Of a stretch of 64,000 bases of DNA, positions 43,505 through 54,589 are shown one piece after another (the stretch's first letter is position 1; every line of letters begins with the position of its first letter). Both the position numbers and the translations under genes were made by a program. Below the pieces are notes generated by a model, which was not told where the DNA came from, did not search any database, and worked only from the letters and a program-made list of their open reading frames with translations. The stretch comes from Scylla paramamosain (lineage: Eukaryota > Arthropoda > Malacostraca > Decapoda > Portunidae): NCBI RefSeq assembly GCF_035594125.1, contig NC_087155.1, forward strand, positions 1,015,001 through 1,079,000, read 5' to 3'.

Positions 43505-43700
43505 AATGTTTTTTTACTTGTGACGAAGAATCTTTGTTAAAATATCAGCACAATCAAGAACTGTTTCAAGAGGGAGGTTTAAAGACATTTCTTATAAATT
43601 CGGATCTTTTTCAACCTTTTTTGTTACCCTTGACCGAGAAGAAAACACCCTTAGAAATCCCTAAGGACATTCACACCAATCAAGGTAAAACGCCAGAATG
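43505..43700 (-). mobile_element. Dispersed-family copy, reverse
   Basis: TGTGACGAAGAATCTTTGTTAA and GAAAACACCCTTAGAAATCC align with the reverse core at 37950. The plus-strand open frame here (YQHNQELFQEGGLKTFLINS) ends at a good donor (CAAG/GTAAAA, 43685) but is best explained as repeat-derived. Confidence 0.4.
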
Positions 43701-43714
43701 TTTAAGAATACAAA

Positions 43715-43716
<2 letters not shown>

Positions 43717-43782
<66 letters not shown>
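43717..43782. repeat. (GT)33 microsatellite
   Basis: Uninterrupted GT array. Confidence 0.97.
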
Positions 43783-43784
<2 letters not shown>

Positions 43785-44202
43785 AACGTCCTGGAACATT
43801 GTTTTTGGTGACCCTAGTGGACAACCTCTGAGGACGATGGTTTTTATTCCTACTTAAATTCCGCGACATTTCCTTCCTTCCTGAGTCCTGAAAATAATCG
43901 TTACGGAAAAAAAATGGTTATGGTCAGTATTTCTTTCCTTTTCTTTGTTCCTATTTGTTCTCTTTTTACACGAGGTTGAGTCTGGTCACCAAGTAAACCA
44001 TACCATAAAAAGTACGTTTAGTCGTCAGGTTCTCATAAGATAAACAATAAATTTTACTTTTGATGAGAGCCAATTAAGCCTCCCTCATGTTCCTCTTCAT
44101 TACTGGTCTCTTCTCTTCTCTCTTCTTCCAAAATCGATACATTATTTGTTTAGTTTCAGTGTTTTCCTCCTCAAACAATAGTCTCCCCAATATTTGATTT
44201 TC

Positions 44203-44412
44203 TTCTGGATAAGGTTGTCGGAATAATGTCGATAGCAAGACAACACAGTGCATAATCTACCATCCTCCCTCTTCTGCTATGTTTTTTGGAGATATTTCGA
44301 TTGCAAGCAACACATTACATAACCTTCCCGTCTCTGCTTCTGGATACGATTGTTGGAGTAATGTCAATAGCAAAACAACGCACTTCGTAACCTACCATTC
44401 CCTCTCCTCTGC
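44203..44412 (+). repeat. 60-76-bp tandem repeat, three units
   Basis: Units 44203-44278, 44279-44338 and 44339-44412 share GTYGGARTAATGTCRATAGCAA and end CTCTGC. Confidence 0.8.
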
Positions 44413-44599
44413 CTCCCAGGCCAGCGTCGCTTCTCAAGGGACCTCCCATCACCCTGACAGACACACTCGCCCGTCCCTCACCCGCCCGTCTGCTACCAAC
44501 ACTTAAGCCTCAGACACCAGCTGCTCCCCGCCCCCCACAAACCTGAAGGCCTGTCTAGACGCTGCCACTTATCTCTTTCCCTCGCATCACCAGCTTTAC

Positions 44600-44980
<381 letters not shown>

Positions 44981-45102
44981 CAAACGAGCCCCCCCTTCCC
45001 TACTCTGCTCATCTTTCATCATTTCACCAGTCACTTCCTCTCAGTTTTTCTTTTCTCATCTCTTTTCCTCAGCTGCTTCCTATTATAACAAGTTACATAA
45101 GG

Positions 45103-45182
45103 TACATTACTACTATTACTACTACTACTACTCCTACTACTACTACTATTACTACTACTACTACTACTACCACTAGTACCAC
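45103..45182. repeat. (ACT)25 imperfect array
   Basis: ACT triplets with a few ATT and CCT variants. Confidence 0.95.
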
Positions 45183-45342
45183 CATGGTACTGGTGGGCCC
45201 TCTAAATTGACTGAGTGATACAGTACATGGATTCATTCAGTACTTCACTCATTTCACTGGCACACCTCCACACCTCCACACTCCCGTCCTTCCTGTGTTC
45301 CTCGCCTGGGTGCCTTCTCCCCTTGCCCTGTCACTCCCCGAG

Positions 45343-45453
45343 CACTGCAAGGCGTCATGGATCTATCTCCATAATCTGGCTCGGTTCACCACCTCGCCCC
45401 GGCCCAGCACGGGACTCTACATAACTGCTTTTGTGGACATGGCCTCTGCCTGA
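45343..45453 (+). CDS. Candidate terminal coding exon
   Basis: CCTTCTCCCCTTGCCCTGTC ACTCCCCGAG is a pyrimidine-rich acceptor context (AG 45341-45342). The frame reads 36 codons, HCKASWIYLHNLARFTTSPR then TGLYITAFVDMASA, to TGA. Balanced, non-repetitive composition; a downstream AAG at 45351 is an alternative acceptor. The acceptor ends GAG, which is sub-optimal. Not recognised. Confidence 0.35.
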   Translation, partial: HCKASWIYLHNLARFTTSPRPSTGLYITAFVDMASA

Positions 45454-45554
45454 CTGGGGACGGCGGAGCGGAAGAGGGAGAGGGAAAGTGTGCAGGGAAG
45501 TTTAGTAAAGTTTTTATTTCTTATTTAATTTAATTTGATTTTCTGTTGTTGTCG

Positions 45555-45556
<2 letters not shown>

Positions 45557-45608
<52 letters not shown>

Positions 45609-45642
45609 CTAACAGCAGCAGCAGCAGCAGTAGCAGCAGTAG
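45557..45642. repeat. (GTA)17 and (CAG)n arrays
   Basis: GTA array 45557-45607 followed by CAG/TAG triplets to 45642. Confidence 0.96.
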
Positions 45643-45768
45643 TGGTTGATGTTGCTGAGAGAACACCTCCACTAGAGCTTTCTAAAAGTAGCCAAAGTAA
45701 CAAAGAAGTTTCAGAATACTAAGTAACCATAAGGATCCAGTGCTCGTCCCTCCCTCCTGGCGGCCTTT

Positions 45769-45770
<2 letters not shown>

Positions 45771-45812
<42 letters not shown>
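45771..45812. repeat. (CA)21 microsatellite
   Basis: Uninterrupted CA array. Confidence 0.96.
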
Positions 45813-45814
<2 letters not shown>

Positions 45815-45993
45815 CCCAGTCATCAGTGCGCCACACACACTTCAACACAGCACACCGCGGCTCAGGCGTTATGGTGGCAGCCGCTCATCGCTTCCATCCC
45901 TTTTGAGGCAACGAGCCGTGTTCCGCCTCACTGGGGGGCGCCGCGAAGCTGACCCAGGGATCCCTTCTCCGCCCTCCCCTCCTAACCCCCCTC

Positions 45994-45998
<5 letters not shown>

Positions 45999-46076
<78 letters not shown>
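45999..46076. repeat. (CT)39 microsatellite
   Basis: CT array with one TTT interruption near 46054. Confidence 0.97.
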
Positions 46077-46439
46077 GAAAATACAGTAAAAAACGCCATA
46101 TCGTAATGAAACACTTAGCACTCCTGTTTCAGCCTGAGTTTCTTTATGTCCTCCGAGTTAAGGGTTATAAGTTAGTAACCTCCTGCTGCTCCTCAGTCTC
46201 AAGGCCTCCGATCTGCTGAGAATATCAAGACATCCACGGAAAATTGGCCTATCCATTCTGACCTTTTTTTTTATTTCATATCTTCTTCTTTTAGGGAGTA
46301 ATAGCTGAGAGGTCATTTTTTTTTTTTGTGCCCTAAGCCACAATCCTGCGCACGTAAAAGAAAAAATGCTGTTATATAAGGGTATTCTCAACACTTCAGA
46401 CAATTAATGAGTGACGAAAAGTGACTGCATTAAGTACAG

Positions 46440-46800
46440 CATTATTCTGATATTTAGGTGTGTTTTCTTATATATTACGCTACATCCTGACAGGTAATTA
46501 AAGTACAGCATTATTCTGACAACAAAAGAGTAACGAGTCATTTGATCGGGATAAGAACGTCCTCAGTAAGACAACTTCTTATTAAAGTACGTGCTACATT
46601 CTTTTGAATCTATTTACGTCAATTTTCTTATAAATCATGTTACAGCCTGGAAAGTAAATCAAGTTATACTCGTACAATAACATTCGTATCAGGTACAATA
46701 TTTTAGCAACCTAATCTGTCACACTGTTATTGCTAAAAGTACATCATCATTCTGACAGCAAAAGAGTAACAAGTCGTCTGAATGGTATAAGAACGTGTAA
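46440..46800. repeat. 236-bp direct repeat region
   Basis: AGTACAGCATTATTCTGACA followed by AAAGAGTAACGAGTC at 46502 recurs at 46738 (ATCATTCTGACAGCAAAAGA, GTAACAAGTC, ATAAGAACGT). A second phrase, TTTTCTTATAWATYAYGYTAC, recurs about 158 bp apart. It would lie in the 3' UTR of the minus-strand exon at 46839. Confidence 0.75.
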
Positions 46801-46838
46801 TGAAAGAAACAACGCATCTCAGAAGGCTAGCGGAGTGA

Positions 46839-47193
46839 TCAGCAGGTGGGCGGCGCGGGAACATTCTCTGCTGAACACTTCTTACAAGACTTCTTGGTCT
46901 GGTGAAGCGCCACCACCGCTGCGACACCTTTGGGCTTACGTTTTGGCTTGCAGGGACATGGCGGCTGAGGAGACTCCCTGCGGCAGCACTGAGGGCGTGG
47001 CGGACGGGGCGTACGTGGCGGGCAACACTGGGGTTTCTCATGGGGCTCAGGTCTTAAACAGCCTTGCTTTCCATACTTGCCGGCGTGGTCGAGGGGTTCC
47101 TGGGTCTTGCTAGCTGCAGAGGGATGCTCTGTTATCGGTGACTGGGATTTTTCAGGGCTACTCAAACCCTTGGTGGCATTGTCCCGCTCAGCA
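46839..47193 (-). CDS. Candidate terminal coding exon, Cys/Pro-rich C-terminus
   Basis: On the minus strand a 98-bp CT array (47314-47217) is followed by CATTAACGCTCTCACCGTTCAG, a strong acceptor. The frame (one base of a split codon, then 117 codons) ends at TGA 46839. The first half is hydrophilic (GLSSPEKSQSPITEHPSAAS); the second has ten cysteines in CC, CPC and CKKC pairs among prolines and lysines (KPQCCPPRTPRPPRPQCC). Codon use is GC-rich at third positions. AATAAA occurs on this strand at 46275-46270. No family recognised; a small secreted or metal-binding tail is conceivable but unproven. Confidence 0.45.
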
Positions 47194-47211
47194 CTGAACG
47201 GTGAGAGCGTT

Positions 47212-47319
<108 letters not shown>

Positions 47320-47539
47320 AAGAGAAAACAGAGAGAAGAGGAGAGGAGACAAGAGAATGGTTCCCTGAAATTCTTCTACACCCTTGGGACGCGAAAACCT
47401 CACCAAGTTTGGAATCTTTGCCGATCACACGTCATGTTTGCGGCAAGGTTTCCAAACTTTCGGCTCGATAATGCACCTTGGAGTTGTTACGCGCTGTATA
47501 TAAAGAAGAAATATCTATTTATCACTAGTATTTATACAT

Positions 47540-48190
47540 GGCTGATATAGTGGAGGGTGTTCAAAACGCAAATTAGCAGATGGGTATTTAGGCAAAGAGA
47601 GCATCGAAGACTGTTACTCCCCCTCATCTTATAAAGTCATCTTATAAAGTGTTCCCACCGGTAAGCAGACCTGTATGTCACTGTAGTACTAAGTAATGAT
47701 GAATAATGTATTGTAAAACTGATGACTGGAAAAAAGAAAGAGGATTATGGAAATTAGCCTCAGCCTTTCTAATTTCTACATGCTGACTGGCTGGAAATGC
47801 TTGGTGGAAAAGGTAACACTTTCTCACAGCCCAAACCGGCGACCTTTGACCTTCTTGCTTCCCAACACAACTATTGAATGTTCTGTTTTTGCATCAACTA
47901 TAAGCAATCGCTGAATATTTTGTCCTCGCCAGCTATACAGAAGCACTGAGTTTTTTTTTTTTTTCCCCGTCAGCTATCCGAACAAATATAGACACACGAT
48001 AAACCACAATGGAAAATTTATGATTCCTACATGGCAAGACAGACATAGTTATTTAGTATATATATTTTTTTGACACTGGCTCATATACATTTTTCTCGGT
48101 TCCTAACAATCATTTAATGGTCTCTTCCTTTTCCTATCATCTATACGTACAGATATAGAGACATATATTCATAAAAATTCATGATTCCTA
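47540..48190. other. Spacer with repeated phrases
   Basis: ATTCMTACATGGYAAGACRGAC occurs at about 48025 and 48184, and CATCTTATAAAGT is doubled at 47627-47650. No coding signal. Confidence 0.5.
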
Positions 48191-48209
48191 CATGGTAAGA
48201 CGGACGCAG

Positions 48210-48210
<1 letters not shown>

Positions 48211-48302
<92 letters not shown>
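48211..48302. repeat. (AT)46 microsatellite
   Basis: Uninterrupted AT array. Confidence 0.98.
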
Positions 48303-48305
<3 letters not shown>

Positions 48306-48420
48306 CTAACGTTGACTTGTGGTTCAACATCAAAATTTCAAAACTCGACAGAATTTAAATATTTTGTCGTCGACTGAAACAACACGAAAAACCCAACTGC
48401 CTAACTACTGTTTTTCCTGC

Positions 48421-48740
48421 TTTGACCCAATTTCACCTCGTCTGTTTCCCCCTTTTTTTGTTTCTTTCTTTCCTCACTACTTAATTTTAATATTATGTTG
48501 TCTTCTTACTTTCCTATTTTTTTTTTCATTTCTTCCTCTTAATTTTTTCCTGTAGTTTGTCCTAATATCATTCTTTCGTGCTTTGATCCAATTTCACTTC
48601 GTCTGTTCCCCCTTTTTTATTTCTTTCTTTCTTTCCTCACTACTCCATTTTATTATTACTTAGTCTTCTTACTCTCCTATTTTTTTTCACTTCTTCCTCT
48701 TAATTCTTTCCTGTAGTTTGTTCTAATATTAATCCTCCTT
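48421..48740 (+). repeat. 161-bp tandem duplication
   Basis: TTTGACCCAATTTCACCTCG at 48421 and TTTGATCCAATTTCACTTCG at 48582 start two nearly identical pyrimidine-rich units, both ending CCTGTAGTTTGTYCTAATAT. Confidence 0.92.
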
Positions 48741-48802
48741 TTCCATCCCTCTTTATTCTTCTTTTCATACTCATCCATTTCTCTCTCTCAATCTTTTCCC
48801 AG

Positions 48803-48925
48803 AGCAAGCGAGACCGGAGGAGCTTCCCCTTTAGTGCGATGTATGATCCAGCAGGAGGGGCGGCGGCAGGTGGTGTCTCTCTCCTCACCTGTCGCCCCGG
48901 AGCCTTACGACAGGAGCTAAATTAG
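48803..48925 (+). CDS. Candidate exon, two open frames
   Basis: ATTTCTCTCTCTCAATCTTT TCCCAG is an excellent acceptor. A 67-nt exon ends at GCAG/GTGGTG (48869); unspliced, frame 0 reads SKRDRRSFPFSAMYDPAGGA and 20 more codons to TAG 48925. Frame +1 is also open (ETGGASPLVRCMIQQEGRRQ) to a TAA at 48919. Phase 0 would be compatible with the donors at 12432 and 34590, but linkage over that distance is speculation. Confidence 0.4.
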   Translation, partial: SKRDRRSFPFSAMYDPAGGAAAGGVSLLTCRPGALRQELN

Positions 48926-48988
48926 ATACGTGCTGTTCCCAGAGTGTGTGTGGCGTCCTCTGCTTCATATATCTAACTTTTATGCGTG

Positions 48989-48989
<1 letters not shown>

Positions 48990-49020
<31 letters not shown>
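48990..49020. repeat. (GT)15 microsatellite
   Basis: Uninterrupted GT array. Confidence 0.95.
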
Positions 49021-49022
<2 letters not shown>

Positions 49023-49128
49023 AGGGCCATAGGTATATTTCGCTTCTTTATTCATGCTGTTTTCTTAATCTACTTTTTTTCAGTTTTTTTATTTCTATTT
49101 CTTCTTCTATTCTTCTTTTTCTTATCTA

Positions 49129-49208
49129 CTACTACTACTACTACTACTACTATCGTCCCTGTTTTCCAATCCTTTTCAGAGACTTATATTTGCAGGAGGG
49201 GAGGGGAG

Positions 49209-49243
<35 letters not shown>

Positions 49244-49251
49244 TGTGTGTG

Positions 49252-49336
<85 letters not shown>
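49129..49336. repeat. (ACT)8, (GT)22 and (CT)41 arrays
   Basis: ACT at 49129-49152, GT at 49209-49253 (one TA interruption) and CT at 49255-49336. Confidence 0.97.
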
Positions 49337-49339
<3 letters not shown>

Positions 49340-49369
49340 GTCACACATTCATCCGGTCATAAATATAAG

Positions 49370-49533
49370 CCACCAAAGAACAACTCCACGAATTAATCTT
49401 TTCGCGCCTTTCACACCAGCACATAAATCACACGCGGGAGAAATATTGCTCCAAGCTGCAGCAATCAATTACCATTCAAATGATGACAATAAAGCAATTA
49501 ACATAATTTTCCATCTCGCACACTCCGGCTCAG
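49370..49533 (+). CDS. Candidate internal exon, 54 codons
   Basis: CATTCATCCGGTCATAAATATAAG behind the CT array is a usable acceptor, and GGCTCAG/GTATTT a donor. The frame reads HQRTTPRINLFAPFTPAHKS, then GEILLQAAAINYHSNDDNK and IIFHLAHSGS (phase 2 in, 1 out), complex and balanced. The same DNA contains homeodomain-like cores (CAATTACC, GCAATTAAC), so a conserved non-coding element is an alternative. Confidence 0.35.
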
Positions 49534-49639
49534 GTATTTTACGTATTTTGACCGAGGGAATTTAGTGATTATAGTGGACACTCAAGGTTCGTATTATCAA
49601 AGGACTAGTTAGATGCGTGACAAAGATGATTGCTCAAGT

Positions 49640-49890
49640 TCTCATTGTGTTCTCGTTGATGATGTGGAGTACTTGTTAAACTATCACTAAAATCATTAAG
49701 ATACCTTGAAATAGAACCAACTAAAAGTATTCCAGTTGAGACGCTTAAAACAATAACGAACTCCATTTCATCAGACTTATAACCTAGAAACATCCCAAGA
49801 AGCATTCGGAACTGATTAGACCAACAACTATTCCACCTAAAAAAGATCACCAAAAAGCCTTCCTAGATTCTCCTTGAGTCTCAGAAACAT
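49640..49890 (-). mobile_element. Dispersed-family copy, reverse
   Basis: TACTTGTTAAACTATCACTAA, AATCATTAAGATACCTTGAAA and AAAAAGCCTTCCTAGATTC match the reverse core. Confidence 0.5.
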
Positions 49891-50601
49891 AGAAGGCGAC
49901 ACATGAGAACTGGCTGGTAAGAACTGTGGGTCTAGTTCTTTATGAGGTGACGGACGGCGGCAGTAATCTACAGCTGCCCGCCTCGCCTCGCCTGCACCAG
50001 CCAGCGAGTTTTGGTGAGGTAAAGCAGCCGGTAATCTGGGAGAGGGACAGGTTTCCTCGACCTTTCATCAGGAGACCAATATAATAGTATAGCTGTAGGG
50101 TATTAATGTCTCATAAGTCGTGTTATGTTGTGGTGTATTTTCGTGTAGTGTAGTTTCGTGGTGTCGTGTAGTGATTGGCGAGTGAGTCTCTGAATGCCTA
50201 ATGCTCGCGCCATTCAAGGTCCTTTGTAGCTACTCTTGATGGTCCTGGCTGTCCCTTACTGTCACTCAACTCCTAACAGCTGACTCGGGGAAATCAGCTG
50301 GTATTTGCCATCACTTGTACAGAGAGAGGGACGCACTAGATCAAGTCATGGGGAAGGTAAGATGAAAAATGACGGTTTAATAGTTTTTCAGATAAAAAAA
50401 AAAAAAAAACGTTTTAGGATGACTGCAAACTCACCTCTAATGTTTTCAAGAATATAGATAGCATCTTTTATACAACCAACTGGGGAATTAATTACCTTGC
50501 TTTGCCCCAGGCTTCCCATCCATCCCCACGTCGCTAACCTCGCCTGTAGCACCGAGGCCGCCGCTCATTTCCTCTTGTTATCCGCACATTGCCTTCCTTA
50601 G

Positions 50602-50849
50602 CTGGACCTTTCCCGGCAGTTTTTACTGATTCCAGGAAGTCTCCTGCAAGGAAGACTCGCCGCGCACCAAGAAGAGACGGGGAGACGGGGGTCGTTGTGC
50701 AGTAGTGATGTGTTTTGGCGGCAGTGTTGTGGCGCGGCGCGGTGCCACCCACCACTGCTTATGGATGGCGCGGGTCGAGCTTTCATTCAGCATTTTCCCG
50801 TCCCCGCCGTGTTCCTTACGGCCGCGCGGAGTTACGAGGTTATCTGCAG
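50602..50849 (+). CDS. Candidate internal coding exon in CpG-rich island
   Basis: CGCACATTGCCTTCCTTAG is a good acceptor, ATCTGCAG/GTATAG a good donor. The frame LDLSRQFLLIPGSLLQGRLA stays open all 82 codons (phase 0 in, 2 out), later reading IQHFPVPAVFLTAARSYEVI, and continues open to 50985. The minus strand also has an ATG frame of 80 codons (50865-50623, MACTIPADNLVTPRGRKEHG). GC-richness lengthens chance frames on both strands; plus is preferred for its splice sites. Confidence 0.35.
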
Positions 50850-51034
50850 GTATAGTGCAGGCCATGCCTCTCCCGCGCCCATTTGTTGCATGTTATACGG
50901 GCGGTGGGCAGCGCCGCCGCCAGGATGTGGCCGCGAGCCGCACATTCCGCCCTCAACAGCCTCGCCTTATGGCCTCATTCCATAACAAATATTTACTTTT
51001 AAAGCAGCTTTCCTCGCCACGCAGGGGAAGCGAG

Positions 51035-51055
51035 CACACACACACACACACACTG
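51035..51055. repeat. (CA)9 microsatellite
   Basis: Short CA array. Confidence 0.9.
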
Positions 51056-51059
51056 TATA

Positions 51060-51542
51060 TTTTATAAATCTATTAACAATTCATTTTTAAAAATTGTAGC
51101 ACCTTACATTTCACCTTAACTTTCTAAATACAGTACAATTATAAAAGTAAAAATCCTGCAGAATTGTATAATATTTGCAATACAAACACCTTACTTTTCA
51201 TACATAAAACACAGGTGACAAGACAACCAGAACAACCAAAATAAGCTGGAAAACAGTGAATATAAACGAACACAAGAATCACACGATTGCAACAGACGAT
51301 GACAACATGCATTGGACATATTTTCTATCTTATTTATAACATTTTCCTTTTCTCTCATACTAGAAGTAAAAAAAAAAAAAGTGACCTACAAAGTCTAATC
51401 CTGTCCAGAGGCGCAAGGTGAAGCAACACCACCACCACTACTACCGCCACCAAGCATAAAACTGACCAAGAAAACGTGAGAAATATATATATTTTTACAC
51501 GGCCTCACATTGGCATAGCTGAGTTAATGGATTTTTTCAATA

Positions 51543-51576
<34 letters not shown>

Positions 51577-51990
51577 AGTATGAACAAAATGGAGAAAAAA
51601 AAAAACGAAGCATTTTAATACACAGGCGCAGTACAAGACTCCTGCACTTCTTCGCACGTGTCTTACTCACTCCCTACCAAAAAAAGTAAGAAATAACTTT
51701 ATCTCAAGTAGTTCTCTAGTAATCCCTTCCATTTACGTTAATCTTCTAAACTTAAATTTTCTCTTGTACTTTAGACGCCTTTTTGTTATTTAAATCCTCG
51801 CGTTGTTCAACTTTCACACTTTTAATTCCTCCTCTATCTGTATAAGAAATCTGTCACTGCTGTTTTTATTTTACATGGTTATAATGTAATAGTGGTTGTT
51901 TAATACAGACAAAGTAAAAATAACTATTATGAAAACAAAACAGAACACGGAGGAAGAAATACCTAAAACACTCAAAATTTCTACTATGAG
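51060..51990. other. AT-rich spacer
   Basis: Holds a (GT)14 array at 51546-51574 and A runs near 51368 and 51595. No exon or element identified. Confidence 0.55.
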
Positions 51991-51994
51991 AGAG

Positions 51995-52069
<75 letters not shown>
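51995..52069. repeat. (CG)4(CA)33 microsatellite
   Basis: Short GC-alternating start passing into a CA array. Confidence 0.97.
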
Positions 52070-52071
<2 letters not shown>

Positions 52072-52287
52072 AAAACAATTTATAAACACTAGCACACTAA
52101 ATCATTTATCACTCGCTCACTTAAAATTCCTCAACTGTTCACTTCCTTCCAAGATATTTTCTCATTTTTCTCCATTTTCTGAACTTTCTTCCCAACGTTT
52201 CATCAGCTTTCCTCGACCTCGCCACATTTTCTTTTCCCTTCCTGATTCTTACCTCTTCCTACGCTGTTTTTCGTGCCCGGCAAACAG

Positions 52288-52551
52288 CAGCGGTTATGTT
52301 TCTCTTCCATTCTTGATCAGCCTCTTCGTTACATCATTTCACAGTTTTCTGATATTTTCTCTTCCAAAGCTTATCTTTCGCCACTCTTATTCCTCACCAC
52401 GCACGATAGTATTGATAAACTTATCACAACTTCTCCCGTAATATTTTTGGTGAGAAACATTCAAAGAAAAAAGGAAAACAGTACAGCTTTGGAACAACAC
52501 ACCTGTGGGGAAATCAGCACTCTATACTCACAGTTCCTCTTATCTCACTAA
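52288..52551 (+). CDS. Candidate terminal coding exon, 87 codons
   Basis: TACGCTGTTTTTCGTGCCCG GCAAACAG is a fair acceptor. The frame QRLCFSSILDQPLRYIISQF continues through KLITTSPVIFLVRNIQRKKE to HTCGEISTLYSQFLLSH and TAA, 87 codons in AT-balanced DNA, where chance frames are short. No ATG heads it and no family is recognised. Confidence 0.3.
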   Translation, partial: QRLCFSSILDQPLRYIISQFSDIFSSKAYLSPLLFLTTHDSIDKLITTSPVIFLVRNIQRKKENSTALEQHTCGEISTLYSQFLLSH

Positions 52552-52829
52552 TTTTCGGTACATCGACCATTCGCATTAGACGGTGTTGTCTCATTGCCAT
52601 CTTAGGCTTTATTGTAGTATAAAAGTGAATCAGACAAACAGACAAGAAGACAAAGCGCTCTTAGTAATAAAGATGTAAGCATGACGTGGAGGTCGCCTCG
52701 CAATAACCTGTGTGTGGGAGGCTCTTCCTTTCTCATTCCGCCGGCCGGTGAACGCCAATCTGAGTTAAAAGCTTATGTGCAGGCTGGGAGCTGAGTAGGA
52801 TTGTGGAAAGTATCATAAAATAAGTAATG

Positions 52830-53400
52830 GTGCTGCTGCTACTAATACTATTACCACTACCACTACTACCACCACTACTGGTTTTGTTGTTGCTGTTGCT
52901 GCTATAACCATGTCAACAGACCGACGTCAAAACAGTCGTGTTGGTGAGTTGGTAATGGTTGATGATGGTGAAAGGTCGGTAGCAGACAAGGAAAATGATA
53001 ATGAAAACGGTTGTGATGGTGGTGAGAGTGGTGGTGGTGGTGGTGGTGGTGGTGGTAGTAGTGGGGACATACATAGAAATTCAAGCTGTCATGTTGGCTT
53101 TGAGTGGTGGTGGTGATGGTGGTGGTGGTGGAACGAACGCAGTAGAGATGTCAGAAGTAGAGATAAAAGTGTGGAGATGAAGGGAGTGGCAGTGGTGATA
53201 GGGACAATGACAATGGTAATAGTAGAAGCGACAGCACTGGCAGTGATGAAGACAGGCAGTAGCAATGGAGCAAATGGAAACAACAGCAGTAAGGCTGATG
53301 GAGGCAATGTTAACGGGAGTGGAAACAGTAACAGTAATAGTAACATTAGCATTAGTACTGGTATAGCACGCCGTCCTTTCCTCGCCGCCCCCTCACAGAA
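52830..53400. repeat. Degenerate trinucleotide region (ACT, GGT, GTA, AGC)
   Basis: ACT/CCA triplets 52840-52880, GGT array 53015-53065, then mixed GTGGTG, GTAATAG and AACAGTA units to 53360. Ser/Asn/Gly-rich plus frames and Leu/Ala-rich minus frames derive from it. Confidence 0.85.
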
Positions 53401-53414
53401 CACATGATACACGC

Positions 53415-53457
<43 letters not shown>

Positions 53458-53613
53458 ACGCCTCGCCGGGGAAGACCAGCCGTCAATTAGCCGCGAGTAA
53501 TAACGGCGCACTATCAATAAAGATACTCGGGTTTTATTCCTGGAGGGAGTAATGAGTCCACGCCGCGCCGCCACACACCTGTTGCCGCCACCGCCCACTG
53601 CTACTTTCATCAT
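53089..53613 (-). CDS. 174-codon ATG frame, N-terminal part non-repetitive
   Basis: ATG 53613 opens MMKVAVGGGGNRCVAARRGL, then VSLLIVRRYYSRLIDGWSSP, from a complex CpG-rich island (53460-53615). Beyond that it crosses a CA array (His/Thr), a short basic stretch, and a long Leu/Val/Ile tail from the antisense of degenerate triplets. If anything is coding it is the first 55 codons; the island could equally be regulatory. Confidence 0.25.
53418..53453. repeat. (GT)17 microsatellite
   Basis: Uninterrupted GT array. Confidence 0.96.
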
Positions 53614-53879
53614 AATTGCTTTCACAATATGAAGGAAACGAAGGCTACAAAAGTGTGAATATGGTTGAGAGGAGTCTGTCGTTTCCATAATAATAACGAT
53701 TATAAAAAAATATAAAAAAGTTGAGCAGAAGATTGCCAGAACGGAAGTAAATGTACTCGTAGTTCCGGAGGTGGCCCAGTACTCTTGAAACAATGTAAGC
53801 CAAAGGAAGGGAAAAACTAAAAACAGACGAAGAATTTCAGAGTTTCTCGGATGTCTTATCTCGACTCCTTTGCATAAAC

Positions 53880-54055
53880 ACTAGTTAAGGTTAATAACTT
53901 CAAGGTTCCTTATATGATTCTAGTGATAATTCGACGAGGATTATGCATCACTAGTGGAAGAACACCTTTAATATCTTTATTAATACCAATGGAAAAAAAA
54001 AAAACACCCACGAGACCCCTATCAATCATCTTTGTGACCTTAAGAGAATAAATAA
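53880..54055 (+). mobile_element. Dispersed-family copy, forward
   Basis: ATGATTCTAGTGATAATTCG, GGATTATGCATCACTAGTGG and an A run before CACCCACGAGACCCCT give the fullest forward core; the copy runs into TTTCGGAACACAG at 54056. Confidence 0.55.
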
Positions 54056-54292
54056 TTTCGGAACACAGGCCTTTTAATCGTACACTGGTAGTCTTAATGA
54101 GAGAACCAATCGTTTCAGAACACAGCCCTTCAAGTCACACAATGATGGACCTGATGAGAATATAAATAGTTTCAGAACACAAGATTTCAGATCCCACAAT
54201 GATGGTCCTGGTGAGGGTATAAATGGTTTCAGAACACAGATCTTCATGGTAGTCCTGGTGAGAGAACAAAGGGTTTCATAACACAGGCTTTC
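54056..54292 (+). repeat. 57-bp minisatellite, four to five units
   Basis: TTTCAGAACACAG-headed units start at about 54056, 54113, 54170, 54227 and 54274 (spacing 57, 57, 57, 47). Each also carries AATGATGGTCCTGRTGAGA. The head resembles the right terminus of the TIR family (TTTCAGAATA), and the block abuts such a copy. Confidence 0.85.
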
Positions 54293-54515
54293 ACGTCGCC
54301 CAGCGGTGCACTAAGCAGATGAACAGGTCTTAGCGAGGCATCATGAGGCGAACAGCTTGGTGGCGAGAATATTACTTAAATCAATGGCAGATTATATCGT
54401 ACAAGGAGGAACTTCAGCAGTAAAAGTCAGGAGGTGTAACACTCATCATACGAAATTAGTTAACACAACAGCATGGATATAAAACTTAGAATGAAATGCA
54501 TGTGAATATCATGAA

Positions 54516-54584
54516 GGATACAAAGGTGAATAATTTAAAACATACAGAGGATACAAAGGTGAATAATTTAAAACATACAGAGAT
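54516..54584 (+). repeat. 33-bp perfect tandem duplication
   Basis: GGATACAAAGGTGAATAATT starts at 54516 and again at 54549 with no differences over the unit, implying a recent event. Confidence 0.97.
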
Positions 54585-54589
54585 GTAAG

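Noticed and set aside
43534..43690. Exon-like frame ending CAAG/GTAAAA
   Set aside because: Sequence matches the reverse core of the dispersed family, so the frame is repeat-derived.
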